NCBI GenBank assembly: GCA_020741775.1
Contig: DYYG01000030.1
Location: forward strand, 1 to 64,000
Length of the DNA stretch: 64,000 nucleotides
Source: Methylorubrum populi
Lineage (GTDB): Bacteria; Pseudomonadota; Alphaproteobacteria; Rhizobiales; Beijerinckiaceae
Direction: 5' to 3'
Of the stretch, positions 9,988 to 19,426 are shown in pieces. The notes below the pieces were generated by a model that saw only the letters and a program-made list of their open reading frames with translations, was not told the origin of the DNA and made no database searches. Numbering within the stretch: position 1 is the first letter of the stretch; each line of letters begins with the position of its first letter. Position numbers and translations under genes: made by a program.

Positions 9988-11583
9988 ATGCCCGATACGC
10001 CCGTCTTCGCCCATGCGGCCGTCGCCGCGCCCCACGCGCTGGCGGCCGCCGCCGGACAGACCGTGCTGGCCCAGGGCGGCAACGCCATCGAAGCGATGGT
10101 CGCCATGGCAGCGGCCGTCGCCGTGGTCTATCCGCACATGAACGGCATCGGTGGCGACGGCTTCTGGCTGATCCGCGAGAAGAGCGGGCGCGTCCGCGGC
10201 ATCGAGGCCTGCGGCCCGGCCGGCGCCCTCGCCACCCGCGCCCGCTACCGGGAGAAGGAGCTCGATGCCATTCCCTCCCGCGGCCCCGACGCGGCGGTGA
10301 CAGTGGCGGGAACGGTCGGCGGCTGGCGCCTCGCGCTCGACATGGCCCGGGCCTTCGGCGGCCGGCTGCCCCTCGACGCGATCCTGGCGGACGCCATCCG
10401 CCACGCCCGCGAGGGCTGCCCGGTCTCGCCCTCCGAGGCGCGCTACGTGCCGAAGGAACTCGACACGCTCCACGACGCCCCGAACTTCGCCGCGACCTAT
10501 CTGAGCGAGGGCAAGCCTTCGCCGGCGGGGACAATCCGGCGCCAGCCCAAGCTCGCCGACACCCTGGCCCAGCTCGCCCATGCCGGGCTCGACGACTTCT
10601 ACCGGGGCGATATCGGCCGCGAGATCGCCGCCGACCTGGAGCGCCTCGGCGCGCCGGTGACCCGCGCCGACCTCAAGGCCTATGCCGCGAGGGAGCGGGC
10701 GCCGCTGACCCTGCGGCGGCGCGATGCCACGCTCTACAACTTCCCGCCCCCCACCCAGGGCCTCGCCGCCCTCATCATCCTGGGGCTGTTCGACCGCCTG
10801 AACGTGCAGGAGCCGGAGAGCCTCGCCCATTATCACGGGCTGATCGAGGCGACGAAGCGGGCCTTCGCCATCCGCGACCGCTTCGTCACCGATTTCGACC
10901 GTCTGACCGGCGACCCGGCCGCCTTCCTCGACCCGAAGCGCCTCGACCGCGAGGCCGCCCTCATCGATATGGGCCGTGCGGCGAGCATTCCGGTGCGGAT
11001 GGGCGAGGGCGACACCGTCTGGATGGGCGCCATCGACAAGGACGGCATGGCCGTCTCCTTCATCCAGTCGGTCTATTGGGAATACGGTTCGGGCTGCGTG
11101 CTGCCGGGGACCGGCATCTGCTGGCAGAACCGCGGCATGTCCTTCTCCCTCGACCCCAAGGCGGTGAATCCGCTGGAGCCGGGCCGGCGCCCGTTCCACA
11201 CCCTGATCCCGGCGCTCGCGGCCTTCGATGACGGGCGGGTCATGTCCTACGGCTCCATGGGCGGCGACGGGCAGCCGCAATTCCAGGCGCAGATCTTCAC
11301 CCGCTACGCCGATTACGGAATGTCGGTGGCCGACGCGGTCGATGCGCCGCGCCTGCTCTACGGCCGCACCTGGGGCGCCGAATCCCTCAGCGTGAAGGTG
11401 GAGGACCGCTTCGATCCCGGCTGCATCGCCGCCTTGCGGCGCCTCGGCCACGACATCGAGGAACTGGGCGGTTCCTATATCGACTCGCTGGGCCATGCCG
11501 GCATGCTGGTGCGCCACCCCCGCGACGGACGGATCGAGGCGACCCACGATCCGCGCTCGGACGGTGGCGCGGCAGGGCTCTGA
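9988..11583 (+). CDS. Gamma-glutamyltransferase family protein
   Basis: Ntn-hydrolase of the gamma-glutamyltranspeptidase/acylase family, 531 residues from ATG 9988. These proenzymes cleave themselves before a nucleophilic Thr. Here the candidate is T343 in GEGDTVWMGAID, at the large/small-subunit boundary. Other family features are present: AAPHALAAAAGQTVLAQGGNA and MNGIGGDGFWL near the start, and the small-subunit PGRRPFHTLIPA and SMGGDGQPQFQAQ blocks. No signal peptide is seen, so it is probably cytoplasmic, unlike periplasmic Ggt. The TTHYS motif of classical Ggt is not conserved, so the substrate may not be glutathione. Confidence 0.85.
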   Translation: MPDTPVFAHAAVAAPHALAAAAGQTVLAQGGNAIEAMVAMAAAVAVVYPHMNGIGGDGFWLIREKSGRVRGIEACGPAGALATRARYREKELDAIPSRGPDAAVTVAGTVGGWRLALDMARAFGGRLPLDAILADAIRHAREGCPVSPSEARYVPKELDTLHDAPNFAATYLSEGKPSPAGTIRRQPKLADTLAQLAHAGLDDFYRGDIGREIAADLERLGAPVTRADLKAYAARERAPLTLRRRDATLYNFPPPTQGLAALIILGLFDRLNVQEPESLAHYHGLIEATKRAFAIRDRFVTDFDRLTGDPAAFLDPKRLDREAALIDMGRAASIPVRMGEGDTVWMGAIDKDGMAVSFIQSVYWEYGSGCVLPGTGICWQNRGMSFSLDPKAVNPLEPGRRPFHTLIPALAAFDDGRVMSYGSMGGDGQPQFQAQIFTRYADYGMSVADAVDAPRLLYGRTWGAESLSVKVEDRFDPGCIAALRRLGHDIEELGGSYIDSLGHAGMLVRHPRDGRIEATHDPRSDGGAAGL

Positions 11584-11618
11584 GAATCGCCCCCTCCCCT
11601 CGCAGCCTCGGGAATGGC

Positions 11619-12464
11619 ATGAGCACCCTCAATCAAGACCAGTCCGACTACTGGAACGGCGAGGTCGGGCAGCGTTGGGCGGCCCAACACCGGGCCCTCG
11701 ACGCGGTGTTCGCGCCCTTCACCGAAGCTCTGTTCGCGCGGGCCGCCCTCGCCCCCGGCGACAGGGTGCTCGATATCGGCTGCGGCGCCGGCGAGACGAC
11801 GCTCATCGCGGCACGAACGGTCGGCGGCGGCGGCCATGTCACCGGCGCCGATCTCTCCGAGCCCCTGCTGGCCACGGGACGCGCGCGGGCGGCGCAGGAA
11901 GCGCCGGGCACCGCACCGGTCACGTGGCTTCGGGCCGATGCTCAGACGCACGATTTCGGCCCCAGCTTCACCCATGTCCTCTCGCGCTTCGGCGTGATGT
12001 TCTTCGAGGATTCCGCCGCGGCCTTCGCCAATCTCCGCCGGGCCCTGGTTCCGGGTGGGCGGCTGAGCTTCGTTTGCTGGCGCGGCATGGAGGAGAACGC
12101 CTGGGTCACGGTCCCGCGAGAGAGGGTGCTGCCTCTCCTGCCGCAGGTCGAGCCACCGCGCCCCGGCGCGCCGGGGCCTTTCCGCTTTGCCGATGCCGCG
12201 ACGCTTTTGCCTATTCTTGAGGCAGCTGAATTTCGCGCCATCTCCTGCGAGGCGATCGACCGCGCCATGGTGCTCGGAGACACGCCGCGATCGGCCGCCG
12301 ACTTCGTCGCGACCCGTGGCCCGATCGCCCGCCTGCTGCATGAGCAGGACCCGGCCCTCAAGCAAACTGCCTTGAATGTGGTCACCGCAGGATTTGCCGA
12401 GCAATTCGGCAGCGGCCCGGTCGCCCTCGGCGCCGCCTGCTGGCTCGTCACCGCCCAGGCCTGA
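11619..12464 (+). CDS. Class I SAM-dependent methyltransferase
   Basis: Protein of 281 residues with a Rossmann methyltransferase core. Motif I, VLDIGCGAGETT, is at about residues 50-61, with an acidic residue for SAM ribose in GADLSEPL after the second strand and a post-motif DA (LRADAQTHDF). The N-terminus (NQDQSDYWNGEVGQRWAAQH) matches the UbiE/Methyltransf_25-like group that acts on small molecules. The substrate is unknown. It starts 35 bases after the gamma-glutamyltransferase gene on the same strand and may be cotranscribed with it. Confidence 0.85.
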   Translation: MSTLNQDQSDYWNGEVGQRWAAQHRALDAVFAPFTEALFARAALAPGDRVLDIGCGAGETTLIAARTVGGGGHVTGADLSEPLLATGRARAAQEAPGTAPVTWLRADAQTHDFGPSFTHVLSRFGVMFFEDSAAAFANLRRALVPGGRLSFVCWRGMEENAWVTVPRERVLPLLPQVEPPRPGAPGPFRFADAATLLPILEAAEFRAISCEAIDRAMVLGDTPRSAADFVATRGPIARLLHEQDPALKQTALNVVTAGFAEQFGSGPVALGAACWLVTAQA

Positions 12465-12516
12465 GCGGATTGCTGGCACAGCCCTTGCGGAGCCACCGCG
12501 CCGCAAGGAGTGAATG

Positions 12517-13809
12517 ATGCATACAGTTTCCGACCGGACGCGGTGGACCCAGCTGGGCCTGGGACTCCTCGTCATGATGACGATCTCCAGCCCGCAATAT
12601 GTCTGGACGCTGTTCGTGAAGCCGTTCCAGGCGACGACGGGGGCGAGCCTCGCCGCCGTGCAGGTCGCCTTCACGATGCTGATCGTGCTCCAGACCTTCT
12701 TCTCGCCGGTGCAGGGCTGGCTGATCGAGCGCTTCAGCGCCAAGGGCATGATCGCGCTCGGCGCCGCCCTGTCCGGCCTCGGCTGGGTCGCCGCCTCCTA
12801 TACCGACACCCTGTGGGGCCTCTACGCCACCTACGGCCTGCTCTGCGGGCTCGGCACCGGCATCGTCTATGTCGGCGTGGTCGGGCTGATGGTGCGCTGG
12901 TTCCCCGAGCGGCGCGGCTTCGCGGCGGGCGTCGTGGCGGCGGGCTACGGCATGGGCGCCATCGCCACCACCTTCCCCATCACCGACATGATCGCCGCCT
13001 CCGGCTACCGCCACACCCTGTTCGTGTTCGGTGCGGTCATGGCCGTCATCGGCGTCGTCGCGGCACTGGGCCTGCGCAGCCCGAAGGCCGGCGAAACCCC
13101 TGCCATCCCGGCCGACAAGGTGGCGAGCGCCGCCCGCGACGTGGCGCCCTCGGCGATGCTCAAGACCCCGCTGTTCTGGCTGATGTTCGCCATGATGGCG
13201 ATGATGTCGACCGGCGGCCTGATGGTGGTCGCGCAGTTCTCCGCCTTCGCTAAGGAATTCGGCGTCGCCGACGCCCTGGTGTTCGGCTTCGCCGCCCTGC
13301 CCTTCGCCCTCACCTTCGACCGGATCACCAACGGCCTGACCCGGCCCTTCTTCGGCTGGGTCTCCGACCATGCCGGCCGCGAGAACACCATGGCGGTGGC
13401 CTTCGCCCTCGAAGCGGTGGCGATCGGCATGCTGCTGATGTTCCGTGAGAACGCGTACGCCTTCGCCCTGCTCTCCGGCGTCGTGTTCTTCGCCTGGGGC
13501 GAGATCTTCTCGCTGTTCCCCTCGACGCTGACGGACACCTTCGGGACCAAGCACGCCACCACCAATTACGGCTTCCTCTACATGGCCCAGGGCCTCGGCT
13601 CGCTGCTCGGCGGTCCTGTCGCGGCGCTGATCCACGACGCGGTGGGAAGCTGGGTGCCGGTCTTCGGCATCGCCATCGGCCTCGACCTCGCGGTGGCGGC
13701 GCTCGCTTGGTTCGTGCTCAAGCCCGCCCGCCGCGCCTATCTCGGCGTGACCGGACCGGCGGTGCCGGACGTCGCCCTGCCGCTCGCCGCCCGGCCGGTG
13801 GCCGGCTGA
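12517..13809 (+). CDS. oxlT: MFS transporter, probable oxalate/formate antiporter
   Basis: Inner-membrane major-facilitator protein of 430 residues with twelve hydrophobic segments. The N-terminus (TRWTQLGLGLLVMMTISSPQ, then YVWTLFVKPFQ) and the loop GWLIERFSAKG match the OxlT branch, which exchanges oxalate for formate. The strong AAGGAG at 12505-12510 favours ATG 12517; ATG 12514 is adjacent. Oxalate is a growth substrate for several Methylobacterium strains, which would fit, but no oxalyl-CoA decarboxylase or formyl-CoA transferase gene is in the window. A related monocarboxylate transporter remains possible. Confidence 0.8.
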   Translation: MHTVSDRTRWTQLGLGLLVMMTISSPQYVWTLFVKPFQATTGASLAAVQVAFTMLIVLQTFFSPVQGWLIERFSAKGMIALGAALSGLGWVAASYTDTLWGLYATYGLLCGLGTGIVYVGVVGLMVRWFPERRGFAAGVVAAGYGMGAIATTFPITDMIAASGYRHTLFVFGAVMAVIGVVAALGLRSPKAGETPAIPADKVASAARDVAPSAMLKTPLFWLMFAMMAMMSTGGLMVVAQFSAFAKEFGVADALVFGFAALPFALTFDRITNGLTRPFFGWVSDHAGRENTMAVAFALEAVAIGMLLMFRENAYAFALLSGVVFFAWGEIFSLFPSTLTDTFGTKHATTNYGFLYMAQGLGSLLGGPVAALIHDAVGSWVPVFGIAIGLDLAVAALAWFVLKPARRAYLGVTGPAVPDVALPLAARPVAG

Positions 13810-13818
13810 GACGGCGCC

Positions 13819-13848
13819 GCGCCGGCTCTGGCCCTCCGGAGCCGGCGC
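13819..13848 (+). terminator. Terminator-like hairpin after oxlT
   Basis: GCGCCGGCTC (13819-13828) and GAGCCGGCGC (13839-13848) form a perfect 10-bp stem with a 10-base loop, nine bases after the oxlT stop. There is no U tract. Confidence 0.5.
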
Positions 13849-13927
13849 GCGTAACGACATCGGCGAAGACGTCCCTCCGGATCTCGCCCATGGCTTTTCC
13901 CATGTACACAACCTCGCGGCGCGGCCC

Positions 13928-15166
13928 ATGACCGCGCCGCTTGCCTTCGCGCCGGGCGCGCTCCCCTGGCTCACCCTCATCGGCATCGGCGAGGACGGGC
14001 GGGCCGGCCTCTCGCCCGCCGCCACCGCCGCCCTGGACGGAGCCGAGGTGATCTATGGCGGGCGCCGCCACCTCGCCCTGGCCGCGCCGCTGACCGCTGA
14101 GACCCGGCCCTGGCCGAGCCCGATTGGCGAGGCCTATCCCGGCATTCTGGCCCGGCGCGGCCGGCCCACCTGCATCCTCGCCACCGGCGATCCCTTCCAT
14201 TACGGCATCGGCGCCGAGATCGCCCGGCTGGTGCCGGCCCCCGAGATCCGCGCCTATCCGCAGCCGTCGGCCTTCAGCCTCGCCGCCGCCCGGCTCGGCT
14301 GGTCCCTGCCGGAGACCGCCTGCATCACCCTGCATGGGCGCGATCTCCTCGGCATCGTCCCGCATCTCCAGCCCGGCGCGCGCATCCTCGCCCTGTCCTG
14401 GGACGGCACGACCCCGGCCGCTCTCGCCGGGCTGTTGGCGGAACGGGGTCTCGGCTGCTCGCGGCTGACCGTGCTCGAAGCGATGGGCGGCCCGCAGGAG
14501 CGGATCCGCACGGACCGGGCCGACAGCTTCGCCCTGGCCGAGATCGCAGCTCTCAACACCATCGCCGTCGCGGTGGAGGCCACGGCCGAGGCCCGGATCG
14601 TCCCGCTGAGCCCAGGCCTCGACGATGCGTGGTTCGAGCATGACGGGCAACTGACCAAGGCGGAGATCCGCGCGGTGACGCTCGCGGCTCTGCGACCGCG
14701 GGCGGGTGAGACCTTATGGGATCTCGGCGCCGGATCGGGCTCGATCTCCATCGAATGGTGCCTGCGCCACGGCGCCAACCATGCCCTGGCCGTGGAACGG
14801 CGCGCCGACCGCGCCGCGCGGATCGCCCGCAACGCCCGGTCGCTGGGCGTCGGCGCCCGGGTGCAGGTGGTCGAGGGCGGCTCGCGGGAGATGCTGCCGG
14901 GCCTGCCGGCGCCGCAGGCCATCTTCCTCGGCGGCGGCGTGGCCGAACCGGGTCTGCTCGCCGCCTGCCGTGAGGCCCTGCCTGCGAACGGCCGCTGCGT
15001 CGCCAATGCCGTCACCCTGGAGGGCGAGGCGGCCCTGCTCGCCGCCTTCGCGGAGGCCGGGGGTGCCCTGCGGCGGCTCTCCGTGGCCCATGCCGTGCCG
15101 GTCGGCGGCCTCCACGGATGGCGCCCGGCCATGCCGATCACGCAATGGGTCTGGAGCAAGCCGTGA
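13928..15166 (+). CDS. cobL: Precorrin-6Y C5,15-methyltransferase (decarboxylating)
   Basis: Bifunctional enzyme of aerobic cobalamin synthesis that methylates C5 and C15 of precorrin-6Y and decarboxylates the C12 acetate, giving precorrin-8x. It has 412 residues with two fused domains. The N-terminal CbiE-type tetrapyrrole methylase begins PWLTLIGIGEDG and includes ATGDPFHYGIGAEIARL. The C-terminal CbiT-type methyltransferase has its SAM motif LWDLGAGSGSISIEW at about 263-277. The stop overlaps the cobE start by four bases (GTGA). Confidence 0.93.
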   Translation: MTAPLAFAPGALPWLTLIGIGEDGRAGLSPAATAALDGAEVIYGGRRHLALAAPLTAETRPWPSPIGEAYPGILARRGRPTCILATGDPFHYGIGAEIARLVPAPEIRAYPQPSAFSLAAARLGWSLPETACITLHGRDLLGIVPHLQPGARILALSWDGTTPAALAGLLAERGLGCSRLTVLEAMGGPQERIRTDRADSFALAEIAALNTIAVAVEATAEARIVPLSPGLDDAWFEHDGQLTKAEIRAVTLAALRPRAGETLWDLGAGSGSISIEWCLRHGANHALAVERRADRAARIARNARSLGVGARVQVVEGGSREMLPGLPAPQAIFLGGGVAEPGLLAACREALPANGRCVANAVTLEGEAALLAAFAEAGGALRRLSVAHAVPVGGLHGWRPAMPITQWVWSKP

Positions 15167-15576
15167 CCCGAACCGAGCCCGATGCCGTCGCCGGCATCGG
15201 CTTTCGCCGGGCGACGACGGCCGAGGAGATCGTCGCCCTGCTGCACCGCGCCCTCACCGAGGCCGGCCTCACGCCCGACCACCTGACCGCCATCGTCACC
15301 GCAGCGGATCGGGCCGGCGACCCCGCCCTGCGCAGGGCAGCCGCCGCCTTCGGGCTGACACCGCTCGGCCTCGATCCGGCAGCCCTGGCGGCGGCCGATG
15401 CGCGGGTCGTGACCCGCTCCGCCCGGATCGCGGCGCTCCGGGGCGTCGGATCGGTCGCGGAGGCCGCAGCCCTCGCCTGGGCGGGGCCGGAAGCACGCCT
15501 CCTCCTGCCCCGCATCGCCAGCGCCGGAGCGACCTGCGCCCTCGCCGTCCCAGCCGAAACGCCAAGCCTTCCTTAA
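15163..15576 (+). CDS. cobE: Cobalamin biosynthesis protein CobE
   Basis: Protein of 137 residues matching CobE, the free-standing equivalent of the C-terminal CbiG domain. The family signature is present: GIGFRRATTAEEIVALLHRAL at the start, then a central ALRRAAAAFGLTPLGLDPAAL block. GTG 15163 is chosen because GGAGCAAG precedes it and it overlaps the cobL stop. ATG 15145 is the alternative start. CobE is needed in the aerobic pathway but its exact reaction is not settled. It is almost certainly translated together with cobL. Confidence 0.85.
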   Translation: MTRTEPDAVAGIGFRRATTAEEIVALLHRALTEAGLTPDHLTAIVTAADRAGDPALRRAAAAFGLTPLGLDPAALAAADARVVTRSARIAALRGVGSVAEAAALAWAGPEARLLLPRIASAGATCALAVPAETPSLP

Positions 15577-15659
15577 CCCTGCCCCGCCATTGCGCGGCGC
15601 AGGAAGGGAACCTTTCACGAGTGACGATCCAACACCGTTTCTCGTCAGACAGGGCTTGG

Positions 15660-16757
15660 ATGGTGATGGAAGTGTCGATCCCCACCCTGCAGTTCACCGA
15701 TTTCCTGGTGTTCGGCTCCTGTGGAGCGATCTTCCTCTGCAACTGGATGATGAATCGGCGGAAGATCTACTTCCTCTGTTTCGGCGGAGGCTACGTCGTC
15801 TGCGCCGGCATGGCGGCGTGGTTCGTCGATTTCGGTGCGTATGGCAGCCTCTGGTCACCGATTGGCTGGTCGCTGACGGGAGCCGCCTTCTGGATCGGGC
15901 TGCGGCTGTTCGACGGGCACCCGGCTGTGACACGGCCGATGCTCGTCCTGTTCCTGCTCCCCACAGCCACGCATGGCATCCTCGCCTGCGCCGGCTTCAG
16001 CCCCACCACGGCCATTGCCGGCAGCACCCTCGCCTATGCCCTCCACGAAGCGGCGGCCGCCCTCTACGTCTTGAGGATGTCTCCCGCGCGCTCACCGCTG
16101 CGCAACCTGATCGCCCTGGCCCTGCTCACCATCGCGGTGGCGATCTGCCTGCCCCTGCTTCCCCTGCCCGACGCCGTCGTCGGATTGCCGATCGTCGGAA
16201 TCTTCGTCGTCGATCAGGTCACCACCATCCTGCTGACGACCTCGATCCTCGCCCTGGAAGCGGAGAAGGCCCATGCCACGGTCGAGACGATGGCCCGGAC
16301 CGATGGGCTGACCGGCGCCCTGAACCGCCAGGGCCTCGCGGCCAAGACGAGCGGTGACCTGGGACGGGCCGGGATCATCCTTGCGGATCTCGACCACTTC
16401 AAATCGATCAACGACCGCTTCGGTCATGCCGGCGGCGATGAGGTGCTGCGGGAATTCGTCCGGCGGGCGGGAACGCTCCTTCCCGGGGACAGCCATCTCG
16501 CCCGGCTCGGCGGCGAGGAATTCGGAATCGTGCTGCCCGGCCGCGACCAGCGCGCCACCGCGCGCCTCGCCGAACGCCTGCGCCACATCATCGGCGGCAC
16601 CCCCGTCCTCTGGAGGGAGGCGGCGATTCCCGTCACCGTGAGCGTCGGTGTCGCGGCGATGGCCGCCGGCGAGGTCTTGCACGAGGCCCTGGAGCGGGCC
16701 GACACGGCCCTCTATGCCGCCAAGATGGAGGGCAGGAACCGGGTGCGGGCTGCCTGA
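15660..16757 (+). CDS. Membrane-bound diguanylate cyclase (GGDEF)
   Basis: Predicted synthase of the second messenger c-di-GMP, 365 residues. The N-terminal half has about six hydrophobic segments (residues 10-200) of no named sensor type, and the C-terminal half is a GGDEF domain (about 210-362) with the active motif GGEEF at about 284-288. The upstream [20 protein letters not shown] block is intact. The usual allosteric RxxD inhibitory site before GGEEF is not conserved, so product inhibition may be weak. Start choice is uncertain: ATG 15660, ATG 15666, or GTG 15621, the last behind AGGAAGGG. The gene splits the cob genes, cobL-cobE before and cobM-cobB after. Confidence 0.88.
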   Translation: MVMEVSIPTLQFTDFLVFGSCGAIFLCNWMMNRRKIYFLCFGGGYVVCAGMAAWFVDFGAYGSLWSPIGWSLTGAAFWIGLRLFDGHPAVTRPMLVLFLLPTATHGILACAGFSPTTAIAGSTLAYALHEAAAALYVLRMSPARSPLRNLIALALLTIAVAICLPLLPLPDAVVGLPIVGIFVVDQVTTILLTTSILALEAEKAHATVETMARTDGLTGALNRQGLAAKTSGDLGRAGIILADLDHFKSINDRFGHAGGDEVLREFVRRAGTLLPGDSHLARLGGEEFGIVLPGRDQRATARLAERLRHIIGGTPVLWREAAIPVTVSVGVAAMAAGEVLHEALERADTALYAAKMEGRNRVRAA

Positions 16758-16855
16758 GCGGAGCCCGAATCCGCCATCCGGAAGGGATCAACCGGCTTTG
16801 GTATGAGGCTCTGCGCTCTCCACAACATCCGGTCCGATGCTGTAAGCGGGCGGCC

Positions 16856-17644
16856 ATGACCGTTCATTTCATCGGCGCCGGCCCCGGTGCGCCAGACCTC
16901 ATCACCGTGCGCGGGCGCGACCTGATCGCCGCCTGCCCCGTCTGCCTCTATGCCGGTTCGCTGGTGGCACCGGAGATCCTGTCCTGGTGTCCGCCGGGGA
17001 CGCGCATCGTCGACACCGCGCCCCTCGACCTCGACGCGATCATGGCGGAGATCGCCGCCGCCGATGCGCAGGGCCACGACGTGGCGCGGCTCCATTCCGG
17101 CGACCTCTCGGTCTGGAGCGCACTGGCGGAGCAGACCCGCCGGCTCGATGCCCTCGGCATCCCCTACACGGTGACGCCGGGCGTCCCCTCCTTCGCCGCC
17201 GCCGCCGCCCTGCTGCGGCGCGAGCTGACCGTGCCGGGCCTCACGCAATCGGTGGTGCTCACCCGCACCTCGGGCCGGGCGAGCCCGATGCCGGAGCGGG
17301 AAACGCTCGCCGCCTTCGCCGCCACCGGCGCGACCCTGGCGCTGCATCTCTCGATCCACGTGGTGGAGGAGGCCTGCGCCGAACTGAGCTCCTTCTACGG
17401 GCCGGACTGTCCCGCCGCCGTCGTGTTCCGCGCGACCTGGCCCGACGAGCGGGTTCTGACCGGCCCGCTCGCCGACCTGCCCGGCCTCGTGCGGGCGGAG
17501 GGGATCGAGCGCACCGCCCTGATCCTGGTCGGGCCCGCCCTCGACCCGACGGATTTTCGCGACAGCGCCCTCTACGCTCCCGATTATGATCGCCGCTTCC
17601 GGCCCCGCGGCGCGGTCGGCGCCCCCGGAGAAACGTCGCGGTGA
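16856..17644 (+). CDS. cobM: Precorrin-4 C11-methyltransferase
   Basis: SAM-dependent tetrapyrrole methylase that converts precorrin-4 to precorrin-5. It has 262 residues, the usual length. It begins [20 protein letters not shown], the hallmark N-terminus of CobM/CbiF, followed by YAGSLV and [13 protein letters not shown] substrate-site blocks and the SAM-binding [18 protein letters not shown] region. No membrane segment is seen. Its TGA shares a base with the cobB ATG, so the two form a translationally coupled pair. About 100 bases separate it from the GGDEF gene. Confidence 0.94.
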   Translation: MTVHFIGAGPGAPDLITVRGRDLIAACPVCLYAGSLVAPEILSWCPPGTRIVDTAPLDLDAIMAEIAAADAQGHDVARLHSGDLSVWSALAEQTRRLDALGIPYTVTPGVPSFAAAAALLRRELTVPGLTQSVVLTRTSGRASPMPERETLAAFAATGATLALHLSIHVVEEACAELSSFYGPDCPAAVVFRATWPDERVLTGPLADLPGLVRAEGIERTALILVGPALDPTDFRDSALYAPDYDRRFRPRGAVGAPGETSR

Positions 17645-18966
17645 TGCCCGCCCCCGGCCTCCTCGTCGCGGCGCCGCGCTCCGGCTCCGGCAAGACCACG
17701 GTGACCCTCGCGCTGATGCGGGCGCTCCGGCGCCGGGGCGTCGCTCTGCGCGGCGCCAAATGCGGGCCGGACTATATCGACCCCGCCTTCCATGAGGCGG
17801 CGACGGGCGCGCCCAGCCTGAACCTCGACAGCTTCGCCATGCCCGATGCCCTGCTCGACGCCTGCGCCGGCCTCGCCGCGCGGGACGCGGCGCTCGTGAT
17901 CGCCGAAGGCTCGATGGGGCTGCATGACGGCATCGTCGCGGGCGAGGGCCGCACGGGGGCGAATGCCGACATCGCCGCCCGCTACGGCTGGCCGGTTCTG
18001 CTGGTGCTCGACGTGTCGGGCGCGGCCCAATCGGCCGCGGCGGTGGCGCTGGGTTGCGCCACCTACGATGCCCGGATCCGGATCGCGGGCGTGATCCTCA
18101 ACAAGGTGGCGAGCCCGCGCCACCGCCGCCTGGTCGAGGCGGGCCTGTCGCGGGTCGGTCTGCCGGTGCTCGGCGCCTTCCCCCGCGAGGCCAACCTCGT
18201 CCTGCCGGAACGCCATCTCGGCCTGGTCCAGGCCGGAGAGACAGCCGACCTCCATGCCCGCCTCGACCGGCTCGCCGACCTGGCGGAGGCCAGCCTCGAT
18301 CTCGACGCGATCCTGGCCGTGGCGGGCGGACGCTCCCCGAACGCGTCGGAGGGTCTACCGAGGCCGCCGGCGCAGCGCGTCGCCGTGGCACGGGATGCCG
18401 CCTTCTCGTTTCTCTACCCGCACATGCTGGCGGGCTGGCGCGCGGCCGGCGCCGAGATCGTGCCGTTCTCGCCCCTGGCCGACGAAGCCCCGGCCGCCGA
18501 TTGCGGCGCCTGCTGGCTGCCCGGCGGCTATCCCGAGCTGCATGCCGGCCTCCTCGCCGGGGCGCATCGCTTCCTCGACGGCCTGCGCCGCTTCGCGCAG
18601 GAGCGGCCGATTCACGGCGAGTGCGGCGGCTACATGGTCCTGGGAGAAAGCCTGGAAGATGCCGAGGGCGTCACCCACCCGATGGCGGGGCTCCTGCCGG
18701 TCGCGACCTCCTACCGGAAGCGCAAGCTCCATCTCGGCTATCGGGTGGCGCAGCTGGTTGCAGACGGGCTGCTCGGCACGGAAGGCACGCGCCTCGTCGG
18801 GCACGAGTTCCACTATGCCAGCGAGCTGACGCCGCCCCCGGAGGCCGGCCTCGCCCTGGCGCGGGTGACGGATGCGGAGGGCACGCCCCTCGGGCTTGCC
18901 GGACATCGCCGGGGCCATGTCACGGGAAGCTTCTTCCATCTGATCGCCGGATCGGCGGCTCCGTAG
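17644..18966 (+). CDS. cobB: Cobyrinic acid a,c-diamide synthase / hydrogenobyrinic acid a,c-diamide synthase
   Basis: Glutamine- and ATP-dependent amidase acting on the a and c acetates of the corrin ring, 440 residues. The N-terminal domain has the P-loop-like APRSGSGKTTVTLALM and the CobB signature KCGPDYIDPAFHE. The C-terminal class I glutaminase domain shows GGYPELHAGLL and the catalytic Cys in HGECGGYMVLGE, with a His partner near FHYASEL and HVTGSFFH. ATG 17644 overlaps the cobM stop; GTG 17641 is an alternative. In the aerobic pathway the substrate would be hydrogenobyrinate, consistent with cobE and fused cobL. Confidence 0.93.
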   Translation: MPAPGLLVAAPRSGSGKTTVTLALMRALRRRGVALRGAKCGPDYIDPAFHEAATGAPSLNLDSFAMPDALLDACAGLAARDAALVIAEGSMGLHDGIVAGEGRTGANADIAARYGWPVLLVLDVSGAAQSAAAVALGCATYDARIRIAGVILNKVASPRHRRLVEAGLSRVGLPVLGAFPREANLVLPERHLGLVQAGETADLHARLDRLADLAEASLDLDAILAVAGGRSPNASEGLPRPPAQRVAVARDAAFSFLYPHMLAGWRAAGAEIVPFSPLADEAPAADCGACWLPGGYPELHAGLLAGAHRFLDGLRRFAQERPIHGECGGYMVLGESLEDAEGVTHPMAGLLPVATSYRKRKLHLGYRVAQLVADGLLGTEGTRLVGHEFHYASELTPPPEAGLALARVTDAEGTPLGLAGHRRGHVTGSFFHLIAGSAAP

Positions 18967-18983
18967 CCGCCCCGCAGCGCGTT

Positions 18984-19008
18984 CCGAAAGCCGAGGCCCG
19001 GCTTTCGG
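18984..19008. terminator. Hairpin between convergent cobB and XRE gene
   Basis: CCGAAAGCCG (18984-18993) and CGGCTTTCGG (18999-19008) form a perfect 10-bp stem with a 5-base loop, placed between two convergent genes. No U tract is present on either side. Confidence 0.5.
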
Positions 19009-19018
19009 GGATCCCGGT

Positions 19019-19426
19019 TCAGGAATCGAGGATTTCCGGTTCCTTCTTGCGGCCGAGGCGGGCGGCGCTGCGGACAATGGCCAGGACCTCGCGGCGCATC
19101 TGATCGTCCTCGATCGTGGCGAAGGCCCGCAGCAGATCGACGGCGCCATGGGCACGCAGGAAGCCGAACACCTCCGTCTGCTCCTGCGCGGCGGCGCCAT
19201 CGCCTTCCTCGAAGAAGGCGGAGACCGGCACCTCGAGCAGGCGAGCGATCTCGCGCAGACGCCCGGCGCCGACGCGGTTCTGCCCCTTCTCGTATTTCTG
19301 GACCTGCTGGAAGGTCACGCCGACCGCAGTCCCAAGCGCCGTTTGGCTCAGGCCGCGCGCCTTGCGCAACGCGGTGATCCGGAGCCCGACAAGGCGGTCG
19401 ACATCGGTTGTTTGTTTCGGCATCAT
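19019..19426 (-). CDS. XRE-family transcriptional regulator
   Basis: DNA-binding protein of 135 residues from ATG 19426 (ATG 19423 is adjacent). The helix-turn-helix is at about residues 13-68 and reads LRKARGLSQTALGTAVGVTF followed by QQVQKYEKGQNRVGAGRL. This is the pattern of the rhizobial PraR/SinR-like group, which have a short all-helical C-terminal tail, as here. The tail contains a charged RSAARLGRKKEPEIL end. The target genes cannot be read from sequence, and the upstream 446-base gap may contain its own operator. Confidence 0.82.
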   Translation of the reverse strand: MMPKQTTDVDRLVGLRITALRKARGLSQTALGTAVGVTFQQVQKYEKGQNRVGAGRLREIARLLEVPVSAFFEEGDGAAAQEQTEVFGFLRAHGAVDLLRAFATIEDDQMRREVLAIVRSAARLGRKKEPEILDS

